Counted from the stretch's first letter, positions 16,316-24,875 are shown. The stretch is DNA of 47,712 nucleotides from Halomonas sp. (GCF_014859505.1 NZ_JACUUD010000010.1:1-47712); one strand, 5' to 3'. Notes: generated by a model not told the origin, from the sequence alone. Translations and numbers: made by a program.

Positions 16316-16791
16316 CTGGAAAGAGGCTCAGTCTCGCCACCCCAGAATTCAATGTGGCGCTCTTTGCCTTGCTGCTCAACTTCCCCTGGGAGTTCCTGCA
16401 GGTCCCGCTCTTCGCCGAGATGCCGACCATGGCGCACTGGGACGCCGTCCTGTTCTGCACCCGGGCGACCCTGGGTGACGTGCTCATCGCCCTTGTCGCC
16501 TACTGGGTCGTGGCGGGGGTGCGGCGACGGCGCGACTGGCTGCGCTGCCCTGACGTCAAGGCGATCGCCGGCTTCGTGGCGGTGGGCGTCGTGATCACGA
16601 TCGGCCTGGAGTGGCACGCTACGGTGCTGCAGGATCGCTGGCAGTATGGTGAGCTGATGCCCACCCTGCCGCTGCTGGGCACGGGGCTGGCCCCGCTGCT
16701 GCAGTGGCTTATCTTGCCGCCGCTGATCGTCTGGCTGGCGCGTCGCCAGCTGTTAGGCGTGAGCTATCTCCAGAGAGGGGGCAGCAGGTGA
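16312..16791 (+). CDS. Four-helix integral membrane protein of unknown function
   Basis: The 159-aa product ([20 protein letters not shown] at the start) has four predicted membrane helices near residues 14-32, 48-68, 82-102 and 122-145. Between the first and second lies FLQVPLFAEMPTMAHWDAVL. Conserved-looking polar residues within or near the helices (NFPWEFLQ, LEWHAT) hint at a catalytic or metal-contact role. I do not recognise a family. It starts with GTG after GGAAGGAAG, overlaps the upstream stop by 4 nt (GTGA) and in turn overlaps the cardiolipin synthase start by the same GTGA arrangement. Confidence 0.8.
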   Translation: MTGKRLSLATPEFNVALFALLLNFPWEFLQVPLFAEMPTMAHWDAVLFCTRATLGDVLIALVAYWVVAGVRRRRDWLRCPDVKAIAGFVAVGVVITIGLEWHATVLQDRWQYGELMPTLPLLGTGLAPLLQWLILPPLIVWLARRQLLGVSYLQRGGSR

Positions 16792-18266
16792 GGGGGGCGC
16801 GAGAATCATCCGCCTCAGGCCAGCTGCCGGCCCGGCGACGTCGACCCTGGCGCCGGCTGCTGGTGGTGGTGGGCATCGCTCACCTGGTGGGCCTGGTCTC
16901 GTCGCTGGATGCGATGATGTCGAGCCGTACCTCCCAGGGGGCGGTGGCGTGGATCGTCTCCCTGAACACGGTGCCCTATGTGGCAGTGCCCGCCTACTGG
17001 GTGTTCGGGCGTGCCAGGTTCCAGGGCTATGTCTCGGCGCGGCGCGACGAGGACTCGGCGCTGGGGCAGGCGCTGGCCGACAAGCTGGCGGAGTTGCGCG
17101 CTCACGGCGTCTCCGTCGCTCACGCCGACAAGCACCTGGTGGGCGTCGAGCAGCTGGCCAAGCTGCCGTTCCTCGGTGGCAACCGGGTGGAGCTCTTGAT
17201 CGATGGCGAGCAGACCTTCGAGAGCCTGTTTGCCGGTATCGAGTCGGCCGAGCGCTATCTGCTGGTGCAGTTCTACATCGTGCGCGCCGACGAGGTGGGG
17301 CTGGCGCTGCAGGCGCGGCTGATCGAGAAGGCGCGGGCGGGGGTGGAGGTCTTTTTCCTCTACGACGAGATCGGCAGCTATGCGCTGCCGGGCCGCTATC
17401 TCCAGGAGATGGAAGAGGCCGGGGTCCGGGTGCACCGCTTCCACTCCACGCGGGGCACGGGCAATCGCTTCCAGCTCAATTTCCGCAACCATCGCAAGAT
17501 CGTGGTGGCCGACGGCGAGCGGGCCTGGGTGGGGGGCTTCAACATCGGCGACGAGTACCTGCATGGCCACCCGAGCATCGGTCCCTGGCGCGACACCCAT
17601 CTGATGATCGAGGGGCCGGCGGCGCTGGCGCTGCAGCTGGTGTTCCTCGAGGACTGGCACTGGGCCACGGAGGAGTTGCCCGAGCTGCCCTGGTCGCCGG
17701 TGGTGCCGAGCCACCATGGCACCCCGGTGCTGATCCTGCCGACCGGCCCCGCGGATCGCTTCGAGACCGCGAGCCTGATGATCCAGCAGGCGATTCATGC
17801 CGCCCAAGAGCGGATCTGGATCTCCAGCCCCTACTTCGTGCCCGACGAGGGGGTGCTCTCGATGCTCAAGCTGGCCGCCCTGAGCGGCGTGGACGTGCGG
17901 GTGCTGATCCCGGAGCGGCCGGACAACCCGCTGACCTACTTCGCCGCCTACGCCTTCCTCGATTCGCTGCTCGAGGCGGGGGTCAAGGTCTATCGCTACG
18001 AGGAGGGCTTCCTCCACGGCAAGGCCTTCCTGGTGGACGACATCGGCGCGGCGGTAGGCACCGTGAATCTCGACAATCGCTCCTTCCGCCTCAATTTCGA
18101 GGTCACGGCGCTGGTGCTGGACCCCGGCTTGGCCGCCGAGGTCCAAACCATGTTCGAGGTTGATTTTGCCGGATCGAGGCGGATGCGCCCTGGCGAGCTC
18201 GATGGGTATCCGCTCTGGCATCGGGTCGCTGCCCGCGCGTCATATCTGCTGGCGCCGGTCTTGTGA
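16788..18266 (+). CDS. Cardiolipin synthase (phospholipase D family)
   Basis: The 492-aa enzyme joins two phosphatidylglycerol molecules, or PG and another phospholipid, to make cardiolipin at the inner membrane. It has two N-terminal membrane helices (about residues 22-40 and 52-72) and two HKD motifs: HRKIVVADGERAWVGGFN near residue 234 and HGKAFLVDDIGAAVGTVN near residue 409. It starts with a GTG coupled to the upstream stop (GTGA). Its place at the end of the copper operon, after Lgt, suggests envelope lipid adjustment accompanies copper stress; this is inference. It may also be an additional Cls copy. It ends 162 nt before the L,D-transpeptidase gene. Confidence 0.93.
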   Translation: MRGARESSASGQLPARRRRPWRRLLVVVGIAHLVGLVSSLDAMMSSRTSQGAVAWIVSLNTVPYVAVPAYWVFGRARFQGYVSARRDEDSALGQALADKLAELRAHGVSVAHADKHLVGVEQLAKLPFLGGNRVELLIDGEQTFESLFAGIESAERYLLVQFYIVRADEVGLALQARLIEKARAGVEVFFLYDEIGSYALPGRYLQEMEEAGVRVHRFHSTRGTGNRFQLNFRNHRKIVVADGERAWVGGFNIGDEYLHGHPSIGPWRDTHLMIEGPAALALQLVFLEDWHWATEELPELPWSPVVPSHHGTPVLILPTGPADRFETASLMIQQAIHAAQERIWISSPYFVPDEGVLSMLKLAALSGVDVRVLIPERPDNPLTYFAAYAFLDSLLEAGVKVYRYEEGFLHGKAFLVDDIGAAVGTVNLDNRSFRLNFEVTALVLDPGLAAEVQTMFEVDFAGSRRMRPGELDGYPLWHRVAARASYLLAPVL

Positions 18267-18428
18267 ACCTCGGTTGCCACGACAACGGTCGGCGTAAGGT
18301 AGTGGGGTCCTCGGTGACAAATCTCAACACGCTTGCGGCTCATGACGGGGGCGATCCCCGTTACACTTGTAGACACGATAAACCTTCTTCGGCCGTTCAA
18401 GCCGAGGCTGCCTTGACGAGGTGAGTAG

Positions 18429-19481
18429 ATGGTAATGACAGGCTGCAGACCAGGTGCGTCGGGGGACTCCCCGAGGTGGTTGGCGCGAATTCAGGGTGGA
18501 CTTCTCGCCGGCGCGCTCCTCCTCTCGGGTGCCGCGCAGGCCGAAGAATCCGAGTGGCCTCGCGGTCACTATCCACTGCCCGATGAGGGCAATGTGATCG
18601 GCGAGACCTACGCCGTGACGGTGGAGAATCACGAGGACACCCTGATCGACATCGCGCGTCGGCACAACATCGGCTACGAGGAGATCGTACGCGCCAACCC
18701 GGAGGTGAGCATCTGGATCCCGGGCGAGGGCACCGAGGTGATGATTCCCGGTGGCTTCATCCTGCCCGATGCCGAGCGCACCGGGATCGTCATCAATATC
18801 GCCGAGCTGCGCCTCTACTACTACCCGGAGGTGGGCGAGGGCGAGACGCCGCGGGTAGAGACCTACCCCATCGGCATCGGCCGTGAGGGCTACGACACCC
18901 CGCTGGGAATCACCAAGACCACCATGCGCCTGGAGGATCCGGCCTGGTATCCGCCGCGCTCGATGCGTGAAGAGGCGGCTGCCCGAGGGGAACCGGCGCC
19001 TGCCGTGGTGCCGCCGGGCCCCGACAATCCGCTGGGTCGCCACGCCGTGCTGCTCGACATCCCCGGCTACCTGATCCACGGCACCAACGATCCCGACGGC
19101 ATCGGCATGCGCGCCAGCCGCGGCTGTATCCGCATGTTCCCGGAAGACATCGAGACGGTCTTCGACAACGTGTCGGTGGGCACCCAGGTCAATATCATCG
19201 ACCAGCCCATCAAGGTCGGCTGGCAGGACGGCCAGCCGCTGGTGCAAGTCTTCCAGCCTCTGGAGGAGCAGGAGCATGGCATGTCGGCGCTGATCGAGAC
19301 CATCGCCCGCCTCAACGAGGTCAACGCCAACGGCCAGGCCTTCGACTACGAGCAGCTGCGTGGCCTGCTCGAATCGCCCAGCGGCCAGCTGGTGGCCCTC
19401 GAGCCTCCCGCCGAGCCTGAGCCCGACGAGGCGCCGGCCCTGAACGGCCTCTTCGAGGAGCTGGCGCTCAGCGACGACTGA
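18429..19481 (+). CDS. L,D-transpeptidase with LysM-like N-terminal domain (YcfS/ErfK type)
   Basis: The 350-aa periplasmic enzyme cross-links peptidoglycan peptides or attaches lipoprotein to them. After a signal peptide (LLAGALLLSGAAQA) there is a LysM-like segment (TYAVTVENHEDTLIDIARRH, about residues 58-115). The YkuD catalytic domain follows (about 120-260), with IHGTNDPDGIGMRASRGCIR holding the His and the nucleophilic Cys near residue 232. The C-terminal 80 residues are acidic and Pro-rich, as in YbiS/YcfS homologues. The ATG at 18429 follows GAGGTG. It is monocistronic: a 162-nt gap upstream and a terminator at 19500-19523 downstream. Confidence 0.92.
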   Translation: MVMTGCRPGASGDSPRWLARIQGGLLAGALLLSGAAQAEESEWPRGHYPLPDEGNVIGETYAVTVENHEDTLIDIARRHNIGYEEIVRANPEVSIWIPGEGTEVMIPGGFILPDAERTGIVINIAELRLYYYPEVGEGETPRVETYPIGIGREGYDTPLGITKTTMRLEDPAWYPPRSMREEAAARGEPAPAVVPPGPDNPLGRHAVLLDIPGYLIHGTNDPDGIGMRASRGCIRMFPEDIETVFDNVSVGTQVNIIDQPIKVGWQDGQPLVQVFQPLEEQEHGMSALIETIARLNEVNANGQAFDYEQLRGLLESPSGQLVALEPPAEPEPDEAPALNGLFEELALSDD

Positions 19482-19499
19482 CGCGCGTCAGGCTCACGG

Positions 19500-19523
19500 A
19501 ACGGGCGCCCTTGGGCGCCCGTT
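19500..19523. terminator. GC-rich hairpin between convergent genes
   Basis: AACGGGCGCCC, a TT centre and GGGCGCCCGTT form a perfect inverted repeat between the L,D-transpeptidase and the response regulator gene on the other strand. The flanking TT and AA give short U-tracts in both directions. Confidence 0.75.
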
Positions 19524-19565
19524 GTCGTCAGTGGGCGTGCGCGCGGCAGGTCTGCCAGGGAAGGG

Positions 19566-20216
19566 TCACTCGTCGTCGAGGCAATTCCGGTCAGGCAGCG
19601 CCTGCACCAGCTCCAGCGCCACGCAGAGCCGCACCAGTTCGGCCAGGCTCGATGCCCCCAGCGCCTTCATGGCACGCAGCCGGTAGACCTCCACGGTCTT
19701 GGCGCTGATGCCCAGGTGCTCGGCGACCTCGCGGCTGGTCATCCCCTCCGCCACGTGCACCAGGATCTGCCGCTCCTTGGGGCGCAGCGCCGCATAGCGA
19801 GCCTGCAGGGCGTCGCGCTGCTCGCGGGACTGGCGGGCCCGCTGGTGCTCGCGCAGGGCCTGCTGCACGGTGTCGATCAGCTGCTGGTGGTTGAAGGGCT
19901 TCTCGATGAAGTCCAGGGCACCGGCCTTGAGGGCCGCCACCGCCATGGGCACGTCGCCGTGGCCGGTCATGAAGATCACCGGGAGCTCGTCGCCGCGCTC
20001 GTTGAGGCGCTGCTGGACCTGCAGGCCGGAGAGGCCCGGCATGCGCACATCCAGCAGCACGACGTCGAAGGCGTCGGGGTCGGCGGCCAGGAAGGCCTCG
20101 CCGTCGGCGAAGGCGCGGCTGGCCAGGCCCACGGAGTCGAGCAGCCAGGCCAGCGACTCGCGCAGGTCCTGGTCGTCGTCGACGACGGCGATGCAGGCGT
20201 CGGGAGTGTCGGTCAC
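19566..20216 (-). CDS. FixJ/NarL-type response regulator (LuxR HTH)
   Basis: From a GTG at 20216 the product is 216 aa. The receiver domain (residues 6-122) has VVDDD, phospho-acceptor Asp56 (VVLLDVRMPG) and Lys106 (FIEKPFNH). The C-terminal LuxR-type helix-turn-helix (about 145-205) reads LRPKERQILVHVAEGMTSRE, then AEHLGISAKTVEVYRLRAM. The FixJ-like GLSGLQVQQRLNERG and MTGHGDVPMAVAALKAGA place it with FixJ/TtrR/DctR-type regulators. The GTG overlaps the stop of the kinase gene (GTGA); the longer track ORF is a read-through of the kinase region in another frame. Targets are unknown. Confidence 0.93.
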   Translation of the reverse strand: MTDTPDACIAVVDDDQDLRESLAWLLDSVGLASRAFADGEAFLAADPDAFDVVLLDVRMPGLSGLQVQQRLNERGDELPVIFMTGHGDVPMAVAALKAGALDFIEKPFNHQQLIDTVQQALREHQRARQSREQRDALQARYAALRPKERQILVHVAEGMTSREVAEHLGISAKTVEVYRLRAMKALGASSLAELVRLCVALELVQALPDRNCLDDE

Positions 20217-21796
20217 GGGTGTCTCGCGGCAGCCAGGGGAGCGGGTTCGGCCAGCAGTGTAGCGGCAAAGGTGGCTCCCCCGGAACCGTCGGCGGGCAAC
20301 AGGCGCAGGTCGCCCCCCATCGCTTCCATCAGCGAGTGGCTGATGGCGAGCCCCATGCCGAGCCCCTCCGAGCGCCCGGAGTGGAAGGGGGCGAAGATGC
20401 GCTCGGCTTCCCTGGCCGGCACCCCGGGGCCCTGGTCGCTGACCGTGAGAGTGACCTCGCGGCGCCCACTCTGGCGGGCACGCAGGCTGACCCGTCTGGC
20501 GCCGGGGTGGTCGCGGCTCGCCTCCAGGGCGTTGAGCAGCAGGTTGACGAGCACCTGCTCCAGGGCCACCGGGTCGGCGATCACCCGCGGCAGCGCCTCT
20601 GGCAGGTGGTGTTCCAGGCCGATGCCGGCCTGCTGGAACTGCCACTCGCAGAGCCGGCAGGCGGCGTCCACCACCTCCAGCAGAGGAACCGGCCGCGGCC
20701 GGGTCTGCCCCTTGCGCACGAAGGCGCGGATATGGCGCAGGCGCTCGGCCAGGCGGGCCACCTGGTCGCTGATCCGCGAGAGCGGCAGGCGCAGCGTCTC
20801 GGCCGGCAGGTCGGGGTCGGCGTCGAGCTTGAGCAGGGCGCCGCTGGCGTAGTTGGCGATGGCCCCCAGGGGCTGGTTAAGCTCGTGGGCGATGTTGGAG
20901 GCGAGCTCGCCGGTGGTGGCCAGGCGGTTGGCGTGGGCGATCTGCTCCTGGTGGCGGCGGGCCTGGGTCTCGGCGGCCTTGCGCAGGCCGATATCGCGGT
21001 TGAGCAGCGACACGTGGCCCGGCTCGCTCCCCGGGCCCCGGTGGGCCATCACCACGCTGAGCACCGGTACCGGCCCGTCGGGGCCGCGCATGGCAAGCTC
21101 GCCGCTCCAGGAGCCGTAACGGGCCACCGCGGGCAGCACGATATCGCGCAGCTCGGCCAGCGACCCTTCGCTGTAGGCATCGGCCAGGCGTGCCGCGCCG
21201 CCCTCCCGGGGCAGGCGCAGCAGGCGCCTGGCGGCCTCGTTGGCGTAGAAGAGCCGCTCGCGTTCATCCATGAACAGCACGTGGTCGGTGGTGGATTCCA
21301 CGACCCGGGCCAGGCGTTCGCGGTTGGCCTCGGCGCGCAGACGCCGGCTCACGTCGCGGGAGACGCTGAGGATGTCGAGCAGCTCTCCGGTGGCCGGGTC
21401 GCGGCGGGTGCGGCTGGTGGTCTCGAACCAGACGTAGTGGCCGTCCTTGGCGCGGAAGCGGTAGGTCTGCTGGTAGAAGCCGGCGTGGTAGTAGACCCGG
21501 GGCGACTTGTTGAGCAGGTCGGCGAGATCCGCCGGGTGGAAGAGGTCGTAGGCGGAGACGCCGATCAGCTCCTCGGGCTCATAGCCGAGCAGGTCCCGGG
21601 CGGCGCGGGAGGCGTAGAGGAAGGTGCCGTCCCGGGCGTGGCGGCTGATCAGGTCGGTGGTGCTCTCGGCCAGCCACTGGTAGTGGTCGCGCTCGCCCTG
21701 GAGCTGCTGCACCTGGCCGGTGAGCCGCCGGTTGTGTGCCTCCAGCTCGGCGCAGCGCGCCGCCAGCCCCTCGGGGCCTTCGCCTTGCCCTGCCAT
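20213..21796 (-). CDS. PAS-domain histidine kinase (soluble, FixL/NtrB-like)
   Basis: The 527-aa kinase has no membrane segment and should sense a cytosolic signal. A coiled stretch (residues 1-40) leads into a PAS domain with PAC-like tail (about 41-155, YVWFETTSRTRRDPATGELL) and a second PAS-like domain (about 162-275). The HisKA helix has His304 (SNIAHELNQPLGAIANY) and is followed by a HATPase domain (NLLLNALEAS, DQGPGVP, GLGMGLAISHS). No haem-binding His signature of FixL is evident in the PAS domains, so the ligand is open. It overlaps the oxygenase gene upstream (ATGA) and its cognate regulator downstream (GTGA). Confidence 0.92.
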   Translation of the reverse strand: MAGQGEGPEGLAARCAELEAHNRRLTGQVQQLQGERDHYQWLAESTTDLISRHARDGTFLYASRAARDLLGYEPEELIGVSAYDLFHPADLADLLNKSPRVYYHAGFYQQTYRFRAKDGHYVWFETTSRTRRDPATGELLDILSVSRDVSRRLRAEANRERLARVVESTTDHVLFMDERERLFYANEAARRLLRLPREGGAARLADAYSEGSLAELRDIVLPAVARYGSWSGELAMRGPDGPVPVLSVVMAHRGPGSEPGHVSLLNRDIGLRKAAETQARRHQEQIAHANRLATTGELASNIAHELNQPLGAIANYASGALLKLDADPDLPAETLRLPLSRISDQVARLAERLRHIRAFVRKGQTRPRPVPLLEVVDAACRLCEWQFQQAGIGLEHHLPEALPRVIADPVALEQVLVNLLLNALEASRDHPGARRVSLRARQSGRREVTLTVSDQGPGVPAREAERIFAPFHSGRSEGLGMGLAISHSLMEAMGGDLRLLPADGSGGATFAATLLAEPAPLAAARHP

Positions 21797-22467
21797 CAGC
21801 GCGCCGGGTCCACTCGGCCGTCCAGGGAGGCGTTGCGCCGGAACCAGCCGGCGATGCTGGCCCGCGGCAGGCGGGTCGGCAGCACCTCGTGGGGCACGCT
21901 CTCGGCGAGAAAGCAGGCGAAGGTGCCGGCGCTGGGCGGCACCCGGGCCACCTCGCGCTCGGGCTCATCGGGGGCGTAGAGCACCATCTCGCCGCCGCCG
22001 TCCTCGGGCCAGTCGGGGTTGAGGTAGCCCACGGTGGAGACCACCCGGTTGGCGCGTCCGCGGAAGCTGTCCAGGTGCCGGCGGTAGAAGGCACCGGGCG
22101 GGTAGTGGGCGAAGTGGGCCTCGTACTCGAACAGCCCCAGGAACAGTGCCCGGTTGAGCGCCTGCTGCACCTCGGCCATGGCCGAAAGATAGCGGCGCTG
22201 GGCGAGGCTCTCGCGGTCGAGCCAGAGGATGGCGTCGCCGCGGATATCGCGACGCAGCTGCAGCTCGTGGCCGCGGCCGATGCCGGCGGCCTCCAGGGCG
22301 TCGCGTTCGGCCAGGGCGGTGAGTTCGGCATGAAGCTCGGCGCACAGGTCGGCATCCAGCACCCCCTCGCCCAGGTACCAGCCCTGCTCCACCAGGGCAT
22401 CGATCAGGCGTGGCAGGGCCTCGGAGGCCAGCGCGGGGGGCAGGGCGGAGGGGAGGGGCAGGCTCAG
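21796..22467 (-). CDS. 2-oxoglutarate/Fe(II)-dependent dioxygenase (SM-20/P4H-like)
   Basis: The core protein has the double-stranded beta-helix motif of SM-20-type oxygenases: YRRHLDSFRGRANRVVSTVG gives the HxD iron ligands, GGGEMVLYAPDE the middle, and ESVPHEVLPT followed by RASIAGWFR the distal His and the 2OG-binding Arg. It would use O2, Fe(II) and 2-oxoglutarate to hydroxylate a substrate, possibly a protein. The track start (GTG, 22392) lacks a ribosome site and cuts into LPRLIDALVEQGWYL, which looks like native N-terminal sequence. AGGAG lies 9 nt before an in-frame CTG at 22467, giving 223 aa; this start is tentative. It is coupled to the kinase gene and is the first of three genes. 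Confidence 0.82.
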   Translation of the reverse strand: MSLPLPSALPPALASEALPRLIDALVEQGWYLGEGVLDADLCAELHAELTALAERDALEAAGIGRGHELQLRRDIRGDAILWLDRESLAQRRYLSAMAEVQQALNRALFLGLFEYEAHFAHYPPGAFYRRHLDSFRGRANRVVSTVGYLNPDWPEDGGGEMVLYAPDEPEREVARVPPSAGTFACFLAESVPHEVLPTRLPRASIAGWFRRNASLDGRVDPAR

Positions 22468-22493
22468 TGTCGTGGTCTCCTGGGGCGAACGGG

Positions 22494-23129
22494 TCAGCGG
22501 CTGGCCTGCTGCTGGATGCGCAGCAGGCGCTCGGGAAAATAGCAGAGCCGGCCGGGCGGCTTCTGGTCCAGGCTCACCGGGCAGCCGAAGCCCTCGGCCA
22601 GCAGCTCCACCAGCATCATTGCCGAGAGGCCCCAGATCACCTGGCCCCCCACATGGTAGTTGGGCACATAGAGGGGCCGGCCGTCCATGGGGATGACGTC
22701 GGTATGGTGGCGACGGTCCTCCAGGAAGTGGGCGAGGGGCACCTCGAAGATGGCGTCGAGCTCCGTGGGGTCGGGGGTCAGCGGCAGGTCCGGTGGAATC
22801 AGGCCCACGTAGGGGGTGACGCGCAGGCCGTGCAGTGAGACCACATCCGACAGCCGACCGAGCAGCTCCACCCGGTAGGGGGGCAGGGCGATCTCCTCAT
22901 GGGACTCGCGCAGGGCGGTGGTCAGCAGGTCAGGGTCGCCCGCCTCGCGCTTGCCGCCGGGGAAGGCCACCTGGCCACTGTGGGTGTTGAGGTGGGCGGC
23001 GCGGCGGGTGAGCAGCAGGGTGGGCTCGGGACGGTCGACGATGGGCATCAGCACCGCCGCCTCCGGCAGCTGCAGCACGGACCGCCGGGGATGGTGCGCT
23101 TGCAGGCGTTCGCGAAGATTCTCTAACAT
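22494..23129 (-). CDS. NudL-type CoA pyrophosphatase (Nudix hydrolase)
   Basis: The 211-aa protein contains the CoA-pyrophosphatase signature [20 protein letters not shown] directly before the Nudix box [23 protein letters not shown] (about residues 73-97), which provides the Glu ligands for the catalytic divalent metal. The family hydrolyses CoA and derivatives to 3',5'-ADP and acyl-phosphopantetheine. The C-terminal part ([20 protein letters not shown]) is also typical. ATG at 23129. It is divergent from another Nudix gene, with 78 bp between them. The stop lies close to the oxygenase start, so the two may be co-transcribed. Confidence 0.9.
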   Translation of the reverse strand: MLENLRERLQAHHPRRSVLQLPEAAVLMPIVDRPEPTLLLTRRAAHLNTHSGQVAFPGGKREAGDPDLLTTALRESHEEIALPPYRVELLGRLSDVVSLHGLRVTPYVGLIPPDLPLTPDPTELDAIFEVPLAHFLEDRRHHTDVIPMDGRPLYVPNYHVGGQVIWGLSAMMLVELLAEGFGCPVSLDQKPPGRLCYFPERLLRIQQQASR

Positions 23130-23207
23130 GGGGTTTCCATCGGGTTTGATTCCTTCTACCCGTCCCTCGAGAGCGGCGTCAAGCCCGCCAGCCTGCCCGG
23201 GAGCCCC

Positions 23208-23765
23208 ATGAACTTCTGCAGCCACTGCGGCCATACCGTGCGTTTCGCCATCCCCGAGGGGGACGACCGCCCCCGCTACCTGTGCGATGAGTGCAGCACC
23301 ATCCACTACCAGAACCCGCGCATCGTCGCCGGCACCCTGCCGGTCAGCGGCACCCGGGTGCTGCTCTGCCGCCGCGCCATCGCCCCGCGCAAGGGGTACT
23401 GGACCCTGCCGGCGGGCTATATGGAGAACGCCGAGACCACCGTGGAGGCGGCCGCCCGGGAGACCCGCGAGGAGGCCTGCGCCGAGGTCGATATCCATGG
23501 ACTCTACACCTTGATCAACCTGCCCCACATCAACCAGGTCTACATGATGTTCCGGGCCGATCTCACCGGCGGCTTCGGGCCCGGCCCCGAGAGCCTGGAG
23601 GTGGCGTTGTTCGAGGAGCACGAGATCCCCTGGGACGAGCTCGCCTTTCCCACCATCGAGCGCACCCTGCGACACTTCTACGCCGACCGCCGCGATCAGC
23701 TGTTTCCGCTGCACGTCAGCGACATCACCCCCGAGGACCGCGAGCGCTACTTCGGTTCCGCCTGA
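23208..23765 (+). CDS. Nudix hydrolase with N-terminal zinc ribbon
   Basis: The 185-aa protein begins with a zinc ribbon (MNFCSHCG and [15 protein letters not shown]), then a Nudix domain whose box reads [20 protein letters not shown] followed by A. The layout resembles NudC-like or ADP-ribose pyrophosphatase-like Nudix enzymes, but it lacks the long N-terminal domain of E. coli NudC. It probably hydrolyses a nucleoside diphosphate linked to another group; the substrate cannot be named. GGGAG precedes the ATG. The stop codon is inside the first copy of a 16-nt tandem repeat (23761-23808). Confidence 0.9.
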   Translation: MNFCSHCGHTVRFAIPEGDDRPRYLCDECSTIHYQNPRIVAGTLPVSGTRVLLCRRAIAPRKGYWTLPAGYMENAETTVEAAARETREEACAEVDIHGLYTLINLPHINQVYMMFRADLTGGFGPGPESLEVALFEEHEIPWDELAFPTIERTLRHFYADRRDQLFPLHVSDITPEDRERYFGSA

Positions 23766-23808
23766 CCTTGGTTGTGCCTGACCTCGGTTGCGCCTGACAG
23801 GGGCTCGG
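23761..23808. repeat. 16-nt tandem repeat starting at a stop codon
   Basis: CCTGACCTTGGTTGTG, CCTGACCTCGGTTGCG and CCTGACAGGGGCTCGG follow one another at exact 16-nt spacing, with a fourth CCTGA at 23809. The first copy contains the TGA of the Nudix gene. The copies decay in identity with distance from the gene. Confidence 0.75.
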
Positions 23809-23816
23809 CCTGAGCG

Positions 23817-24131
23817 TCAGTCGAAGGTCTCCAGCCTCCAGACATCGTAGGCCGGCTCCTCGTAGGGGTGGGCCTGCTTCAGCGCCGCCACCGCCGCGCG
23901 GATCAGGTGGTCCTCGCAGACCAGTTCCACCTTGAGCTCCTCGACGCGCTCCAGCTCGCCGACGCGGCCGATATGCGGGTTGGCGCCTGTCAGCGGGCGG
24001 AACTGCCCGGTGCCCGGCGTCTGGAAACAGCACGCCTCGTAGTCGCCGATGCGCCCCGCGCCGGTGGCGAACACGGCTTCCTTGACCGCCTCGGCATCCG
24101 CCACGGGCACGAAGAAGGCCAGCTTGTACAT
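23817..24131 (-). CDS. YqfO/NIF3-like small protein
   Basis: The 104-aa protein [20 protein letters not shown] onward ends [18 protein letters not shown]. The features [20 protein letters not shown] and HPYEEPAYD are those of the stand-alone YqfO-like domain that is inserted in NIF3-family proteins, a PII-like fold. Function is not established. ATG at 24131 (second of ATGATG) is chosen because GGAGA is 7 nt upstream. The longer track ORF to 24989 is spurious. It is divergent from the fasciclin gene, and its stop is close to the Nudix gene on the other strand. Confidence 0.85.
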   Translation of the reverse strand: MYKLAFFVPVADAEAVKEAVFATGAGRIGDYEACCFQTPGTGQFRPLTGANPHIGRVGELERVEELKVELVCEDHLIRAAVAALKQAHPYEEPAYDVWRLETFD

Positions 24132-24259
24132 CATCGGTTCTCCTTGTCGGTGGTTGACGGCAGGGGACTCGAGTTCCCCACCGTTCCTTGTGCCATGGCT
24201 CCGTCTGTTGGGGCCAGGAAAAAAAATCCGCGACAGAATGAACTTCCTGTCCAAGACAT

Positions 24260-24283
24260 GTACAAATGTGGTGTCGCGTACAA
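24260..24283. promoter_or_regulatory. Direct repeat of GTACAA upstream of the fasciclin gene
   Basis: GTACAA occurs at 24260-24265 and again at 24278-24283, an 18-bp period; on the minus strand this reads TTGTAC...TTGTACA. The motif resembles sites of LitR/CarH-type MerR regulators, and an A8 tract and a small GACAG/CTGTC inverted repeat (about 24233-24251) lie just before. No regulator gene of that kind is in the window. The rest of the 231-bp gap shows nothing else. Confidence 0.35.
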
Positions 24284-24362
24284 GGATGCCCTCTGGCAAC
24301 TCCGAGCGATTCAGGGCCTTAGACACACTTGCCCGCTGGACAACTTCCCGAGGAGTGACACC

Positions 24363-24875
24363 ATGACAAGCTTCAAGACAGCAACCCGTTGGATGGGCGT
24401 CGGCATGACCGGCCTGATGATGGCTGGCGCCGTACACGCCGGCAGCCACTCCCATGCCGAGCAATCCCATGACATCGTCGATACCGCCATCGCCGCCGGG
24501 CAGTTCGAGACCCTGGTGGCCGCCGTCGAGGCCGCCGGCCTGGTCGACACCCTGAAGGGCGAGGGTCCCTTCACCGTCTTCGCGCCCACCGATGATGCCT
24601 TTGCCGCCCTGCCCGAGGGCACCCTGGACGAGCTGCTGCTGCCCGAGAACCAGGAGACCCTGCAGGCGATCCTCACCTACCACGTGGTGGCCGGCAAGGT
24701 GATGGCCGAAGACGCCATGGGCCTGGACAGCGCCGAGACCGTTCAGGGTCAGGAGATCACCATCACCACCATGGATGGCAGCGTGTTGATCAACGATGCC
24801 ACCGTGATCCAGGCCGATATCGAGACCAGCAACGGCGTGATCCACGTCATCGACGGGGTGCTGCTGCCCGAGTGA
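24363..24875 (+). CDS. Secreted fasciclin (FAS1) domain protein
   Basis: The 170-aa product has a signal peptide ([20 protein letters not shown] to about VHAGS) and one FAS1 domain with its two conserved boxes: [20 protein letters not shown] near residue 62 and [15 protein letters not shown] at the C-terminus, plus [13 protein letters not shown]1 domains mediate adhesion or act as extracellular scaffolds; bacterial secreted single-domain forms are common and poorly characterised. AGGAG stands 8 nt before the ATG. An intrinsic terminator follows at 24913, so the gene is monocistronic. The upstream region has a direct repeat that may control it. Confidence 0.93.
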   Translation: MTSFKTATRWMGVGMTGLMMAGAVHAGSHSHAEQSHDIVDTAIAAGQFETLVAAVEAAGLVDTLKGEGPFTVFAPTDDAFAALPEGTLDELLLPENQETLQAILTYHVVAGKVMAEDAMGLDSAETVQGQEITITTMDGSVLINDATVIQADIETSNGVIHVIDGVLLPE

